Shown: piece by piece, positions 60,675 to 64,000 of the stretch
How positions within the stretch are numbered: the stretch's first letter is position 1
How the letters are laid out: every line of letters begins with the position of its first letter
Origin: RGIG3178 sp964533965
GTDB lineage: Bacteria; Bacillota; Clostridia; Christensenellales; QAND01
Direction: 5' to 3'
DNA length: 64,000 nucleotides
Assembly: GCA_964533965.1 (NCBI GenBank)
Contig: CAZHNN010000001.1
Coordinates: 62,001 to 126,000 of the forward strand
Program-made: the position numbers and the translations under genes
The notes under the pieces: generated by a model
Seen by the model: the letters and a program-made list of their open reading frames with translations, nothing else
The model's database searches: none
Told to the model about the DNA's origin: nothing

Positions 60675-61428
60675 AAAAGGCATACTCTATACGCTGGCCA
60701 TCGCCTTCTGGCTTTTGGTCTGGCATGTGGCGGCAAATGTTATCGGACAGGAGATACTTCTCGTATCTCCTGTCCGCGTGCTGTCCCGCATCGCAACGCT
60801 TCTGGGCGAGCCGGATTTTTTGTATATCCTGGGCTCGTCCATACTGCGTATCCTGCTGGGATTCTTAAGCGCGGTGGCGCTTGGCATTTTGCTTGGCGTG
60901 CTTACCGCAAAGAGCAGCGCATTCCGCATGCTGTTTGCACCCGTGCGGGCTTTGATCAAGGCGACGCCCGTAGCGAGCTTCATCCTGCTGGCGCTTGTAT
61001 GGATGTATACCGGCACGGTGCCGGCGTTCATCTCGTTTCTGATGGTGCTTCCCACCGTCTGGGGCAACATCGAGCAGGGCATATTACAGACCGATGCGAA
61101 CCTTTTGGAGATGGCAAGGGCGTATAGGTTCTCGCGCATCAAACGGATCCGTCTCATCTATATCCCAAGTGTGCTGCCATATTTTCTTGCGGCGTTCTCC
61201 ACAGGATTGGGGCTCGGGTTTAAATCGGGAATCGCGGCGGAGGTAATCTGCTTGCCCCGTCGCAGCATCGGCATCAACATGTACTACGCGAAGATCTACC
61301 TTGAAACGCCGGACCTGTTGGCATGGACGGTCATCGTAGTGCTGCTGAGCATCCTGTTCGAATGGGGCCTGGTGCGGCTTGTGAAGAGGGCGCTGCGCTA
61401 CCGTAGTGTACAGGGGGAGACGCCATGA
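60658..61428 (+). CDS. NitT/TauT-type ABC transporter permease
   Basis: The 256-residue membrane protein has about six helices and the BPD_transp_1 (binding-protein-dependent) permease signature (EAA-loop region EMARAYRFSRIKRIRLIYIP; TIAL-type RVLSRIATLL near the start). ATG 60658 overlaps the upstream gene by 17 bases and has no clear SD, so translation is coupled. A perfect 13-bp hairpin lies within its first 40 codons. The ATPase start overlaps its stop (ATGA). Confidence 0.9.
   Translation: MSQRSKKGILYTLAIAFWLLVWHVAANVIGQEILLVSPVRVLSRIATLLGEPDFLYILGSSILRILLGFLSAVALGILLGVLTAKSSAFRMLFAPVRALIKATPVASFILLALVWMYTGTVPAFISFLMVLPTVWGNIEQGILQTDANLLEMARAYRFSRIKRIRLIYIPSVLPYFLAAFSTGLGLGFKSGIAAEVICLPRRSIGINMYYAKIYLETPDLLAWTVIVVLLSILFEWGLVRLVKRALRYRSVQGETP
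60744..60776 (+). promoter_or_regulatory. Perfect intragenic hairpin early in the permease gene
   Basis: CGGACAGGAGATA (60744-60756) pairs perfectly with TATCTCCTGTCCG (60764-60776), loop CTTCTCG. It is inside the coding sequence, about 70-100 bases after the binding-protein stop, a position where a hairpin could stabilise the upstream mRNA or reduce downstream expression. Confidence 0.6.
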
Positions 61429-62033
61429 TACAATTACAGAACATCACGGTGTCCTTTGGGGAACAGAAGGTGCTGGACGGCTTTTCGCTCACGCTTCCCG
61501 ACTATGGGCGGATTGCGCTGATGGGCCCGTCCGGGTGCGGCAAGAGTACGCTGTTGCGCGCTGTATCAGGATTGATTCCTTATACCGGGACGATGGAAGG
61601 ATTGCAGAACCGTCGCATAGGCCTGCTGTTTCAGGAGGACAGGCTGCTGCCGCAATCAAACGCGCTTGTAAACGTCATTGCAGCGCTGCCCGACGATTTG
61701 CCCAAAAAGCAGAAGCAAGCAAAAGCCGCGGAACTGTTAAGGCAGTGCGAACTGCCGGAAGAGGCGTTTACAAAATATCCCGCCGAACTTTCGGGTGGGA
61801 TGAAAAAGCGTGTCGCGATCGCAAGGCTGCTGGCGTTCCAATGCGATGTGTGGCTGCTGGACGAGCCGTTCAGGGGGCTTGACATGAAAAGCCGGGACAG
61901 CCTGATGGAACTTTTATTGTCGCTATCTGCCGATAAGCTCATGGTCATCGTCACCCACGACGCATACGAAGCATCGGGATTGGGAGAGCAGATCATCCCG
62001 CTTTCCGGGCCGCCGTTGAAGGTAGAGCACTAA
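61425..62033 (+). CDS. NitT/TauT-type ABC transporter ATP-binding protein
   Basis: The 202-residue ATPase has Walker A GPSGCGKST, Q-loop GLLFQEDRLLPQ, signature LSGGMKKRVAIARLL, Walker B VWLLDEPFRGLD and H-loop IVTHDAYEA. It powers the import system with the upstream binding protein and permease. It is shorter than many family ATPases (about 240-260 residues), ending soon after the H-loop. Confidence 0.92.
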   Translation: MIQLQNITVSFGEQKVLDGFSLTLPDYGRIALMGPSGCGKSTLLRAVSGLIPYTGTMEGLQNRRIGLLFQEDRLLPQSNALVNVIAALPDDLPKKQKQAKAAELLRQCELPEEAFTKYPAELSGGMKKRVAIARLLAFQCDVWLLDEPFRGLDMKSRDSLMELLLSLSADKLMVIVTHDAYEASGLGEQIIPLSGPPLKVEH

Positions 62034-62057
62034 AGTGACTACAAGGATTTGACTTAT

Positions 62058-62145
62058 AATGCCCCGATGGATCGGGGCATTTTGCATATTAAAAGCAATG
62101 AGGGCACTGCCCTCATTGCATCGCTCATGGGTATCTGCCCATGAG
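62058..62145. terminator. Terminator of the ABC operon plus two more hairpins
   Basis: AATGCCCCGAT (62058-62068) with ATCGGGGCATT (62071-62081) and a T run ends the operon. Two further perfect hairpins follow, GCAATGAGGGCA/TGCCCTCATTGC (62095-62119) and CTCATGGG/CCCATGAG (62124-62145); the latter may end the converging lipase transcript. Confidence 0.75.
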
Positions 62146-62167
62146 AACCTTTATTGTAATTAATTCT

Positions 62168-63082
62168 TTACTCTTTTATATGCCCGTTCAGCCAATCCAA
62201 GATATCCTTCATCACTTCATCGTTATGGGGCTCATTTAACAGCTCGTGCCGCGCACCTGCGTACACTTTTACGCTTAAATCCTTTGCTCCTTCTTCCTTT
62301 AGCCTTGCGGCAACCTGTTCGGCTCCTTTCCCATAGAGACTTACGGGGTCGTCCTTGCCCGAAACAAAGAGCATAGGCAACTCCTTGGGAACCGCCTTGA
62401 ACCAGGCGGGCTTGGAATTGTATGCGGTAAGCGCGCCCAGGTCGTAATAGCCGCGTGCGGTGAAGGTTTCGATTCGAAGCGGATCGGATTTGTATTTCTG
62501 TATGACTTCAACGTCTTGGGATAGCCAGGAAAACGTGTCGACCGGCTTCGGGTACGTCTTGTTGAACCCCTGGAACGTAATGCCGCGGAAGAACATAGAC
62601 GGTTTCTTCTTGGGAAGCAATTGCGTCAGAAACAAGCCGAGCAGCGGCTTTATGCGACGGATCCCGCTGCAGCCCATCACAATCGCGCCGGAAAGCCCCT
62701 GCCCATATCGGGCGCAATAGGCCTGAACCAAGGCTGCCCCCATCGAATGTCCGAACAGGAAGATAGGCACGCCCGGATACTCCTTACAAAGGCTGGTCCG
62801 GAGCATGTGGATATCCTCCATAAGGAGAACCCATCCACCCTTTTCACCGAAAAACCCACGCGGCGCGTCGGGTGTGGATAGGCCGTGTCCCGCCATATCA
62901 AAGCCGATGACGGCAAAGCCGCTCCCCTGTAGGAATTTCGCAAACGCATCATACCGCCCGAAATGCTCGAACATGCCGTGGCAGATAAGGACGACGGCGC
63001 GCGGGGAGGACAGCGGGTATTCTCTTGCGTGGATCTTTCCCAAGCCCGTGGCGGAATCGTAAGAAAACGTTTTCGGCTCCAT
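62168..63082 (-). CDS. Monoacylglycerol lipase-like serine hydrolase
   Basis: The 304-residue protein is an alpha/beta hydrolase of the monoglyceride lipase/lysophospholipase group: LICHGMFEHFGRYDAFA, GFDMAGHGLS, the nucleophile in FGHSMGAALVQ, the acid in VSGKDDPVS, and the histidine in AGARHELLNE. No signal peptide is visible. ATG 63082 follows AGGAGGAGC. The glycerol kinase gene ends 13 bases upstream on the same strand, so the two are cotranscribed: the lipase releases glycerol from monoacylglycerols or lysolipids and the kinase phosphorylates it (inference from context). Confidence 0.88.
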   Translation of the reverse strand: MEPKTFSYDSATGLGKIHAREYPLSSPRAVVLICHGMFEHFGRYDAFAKFLQGSGFAVIGFDMAGHGLSTPDAPRGFFGEKGGWVLLMEDIHMLRTSLCKEYPGVPIFLFGHSMGAALVQAYCARYGQGLSGAIVMGCSGIRRIKPLLGLFLTQLLPKKKPSMFFRGITFQGFNKTYPKPVDTFSWLSQDVEVIQKYKSDPLRIETFTARGYYDLGALTAYNSKPAWFKAVPKELPMLFVSGKDDPVSLYGKGAEQVAARLKEEGAKDLSVKVYAGARHELLNEPHNDEVMKDILDWLNGHIKE

Positions 63083-63095
63083 GTTGCTCCTCCTC

Positions 63096-64000
63096 TTAGT
63101 CGGAAAGCCAGCCGCGCGTGCGCTCGATCGCCTTGTGCCATCGCTTCAATTGTTCAGCTCTGTACGCTTCATCCTTCTGTGGGATAAACTTCCTGTCCGG
63201 TGCCCATTGCGATTTTAGGCATTCCGAATCGCTAAACAGGCCGATCGCCAGCCCGGCGAGGGTGGCCGCGCCCAGCGCCGTCGTCTCCACCACCTTCGGC
63301 CTCTCCACTTCAATGTTGAGGATATCGGATTGGAATTGCATCAAAAAGTCGTTGGAGCTTGCTCCTCCGTCCACCTTCAAGGTATGCAGCGGAGTGCCTG
63401 TTTCCTTTGCCATCGCATCCAGCACGTCGTGGGTCTGAAGCGCAATGCTCTCCAGTGCTGCTCGCGCGATGTGCGCCTTGCCCGTGCCTCGCGTGATGCC
63501 AAACAGTGTTCCGCGCGCATAACCGTCCCAATACGGCGCGCCCAAGCCTGTAAACGCGGGAACCAGCACCACGCCGCCGGAATCTTCTACCGACTGTGCC
63601 AACAGCTCCGTTTCTTCAGATGTATCGATCAAATGCAGCTCGTCCCGCAGCCACTGCACCACCGCGCCCGCGATGAACACGCTTCCCTCAAGCGCATACT
63701 GGAACGGCTGCCCCTTTTGGCTTGCCGCCATCGTCGTGATGAGCCCGTTTTGGGAGAACACGGGTTTATCGCCCGTGTGCATCAGCAAAAAGCAGCCTGT
63801 GCCGTAGGTGTTCTTCGCTTCGCCCGGCGTAAAGCAGCACTGCCCGAACAACGCGGCTTGCTGGTCGCCCGCAACGCCGCCGATGGGGATTTCTGCCCCC
63901 AGCACATCGCCGGAGGTCACCCCGTAGATCTCGCTGCTGCTCTTTATCACGGGCAGCATCACGCGCGGCACGCCAAACAAGGATAACAGCTCGTCGTCCC
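63096..64000 (-). CDS. glpK: Glycerol kinase (C-terminal part, cut by window end)
   Basis: The gene is read from the right edge and lacks roughly its first 200 codons. The 301 residues present are clearly GlpK: SSEIYGVT, GDQQAALFGQCCFTPGEAK, NTYGTGCFLLMHTG, ALEGSVFIAGAVVQWLRDEL, VLVPAFTGLGAPYWDGYARG, LKVDGGASSNDFLMQFQ and a normal C-terminus. It phosphorylates glycerol to sn-glycerol 3-phosphate. It is followed by the lipase gene in the same operon. Confidence 0.95.
   Translation of the reverse strand, partial: DDELLSLFGVPRVMLPVIKSSSEIYGVTSGDVLGAEIPIGGVAGDQQAALFGQCCFTPGEAKNTYGTGCFLLMHTGDKPVFSQNGLITTMAASQKGQPFQYALEGSVFIAGAVVQWLRDELHLIDTSEETELLAQSVEDSGGVVLVPAFTGLGAPYWDGYARGTLFGITRGTGKAHIARAALESIALQTHDVLDAMAKETGTPLHTLKVDGGASSNDFLMQFQSDILNIEVERPKVVETTALGAATLAGLAIGLFSDSECLKSQWAPDRKFIPQKDEAYRAEQLKRWHKAIERTRGWLSD

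Overview
The window is a 64 kb piece of the chromosome of an anaerobic, Gram-positive bacterium of the Clostridia (Firmicutes), perhaps a Christensenellales-like lineage; the order is an inference. The clearest markers are a SCIFF peptide with its radical SAM maturase (a Clostridia hallmark), a SpoIID/LytB-type protein, a fused single-chain PurL, AzlCD, an ECF S component and consensus sigma-A promoters (TTGACA-17-TATAAT type). Base composition is moderate (about half G+C by eye), but some intergenic stretches and the GH5 gene are visibly richer in A+T. TTG and GTG starts with good Shine-Dalgarno (SD) sequences are common. Most transcription units end in textbook hairpin-plus-T-run terminators, often shared by convergent genes.

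Layout. 1-3.2 kb: the end of a glycerate 2-kinase gene, a divergent enolase homologue and a LarA-like (lactate racemase family) gene form one operon. 3.4-7 kb: a CocE/NonD hydrolase, a truncated lipoprotein stub, a membrane protein and tRNA-Arg(ACG) with a partial copy of its 3' end nearby. 7-8.5 kb: a molybdopterin-binding (MoeA-like) protein diverges from a ModE-type regulator. 8.6-14.7 kb: core translation and replication genes (argS, a small membrane protein, serS, rplI, dnaB, a DUF1292 protein). 15-26.4 kb: metabolic and envelope genes (aldo/keto reductase, class II aldolase, phosphodiester glycosidase, exonuclease III, lipoprotein hydrolase, GH5 glycosidase, flavin reductase, M20 peptidase), with a decayed serine-recombinase fragment before the GH5 gene. 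26.5-32.7 kb: a lipoprotein with a C39-like domain, a MacB/FtsX-type ABC exporter and a DUF1653 gene that seems to lack a standard start codon. 33-34.6 kb: SCIFF and its maturase. 34.9-45.1 kb: DUF3842, a 977-residue SpoIID/SH3 protein, an HD hydrolase, a beta-CASP ribonuclease, a ribbon-helix-helix protein, glmS, an XRE regulator and a CDP-alcohol phosphatidyltransferase. 45.3-49.1 kb: purL. 49.2-53.4 kb: two tandem genes for PTS mannose-family IIC-IID fusion proteins, each behind a conserved leader. 53.5-58.7 kb: pyruvate carboxylase diverges from an ECF-S/azlC/azlD operon. 58.9-62 kb: a Crp/Fnr regulator and a NitT/TauT-type ABC transporter. 62.2-64 kb: a monoacylglycerol-lipase-like enzyme downstream of glycerol kinase (cut by the window edge).

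How the genes work together. Several local units make metabolic sense: glycerate kinase yields 2-phosphoglycerate beside an enolase-like protein; glycerol kinase sits with a lipase that could release glycerol; the Crp/Fnr gene precedes an ABC importer that it may control. The most unusual signals are the paired PTS fusions, whose 90-nt leader block is conserved between the copies, and the glycerate kinase / divergent enolase / LarA-like operon, in which the enolase has lost several catalytic positions. No CRISPR array, prophage or intact insertion sequence was seen.
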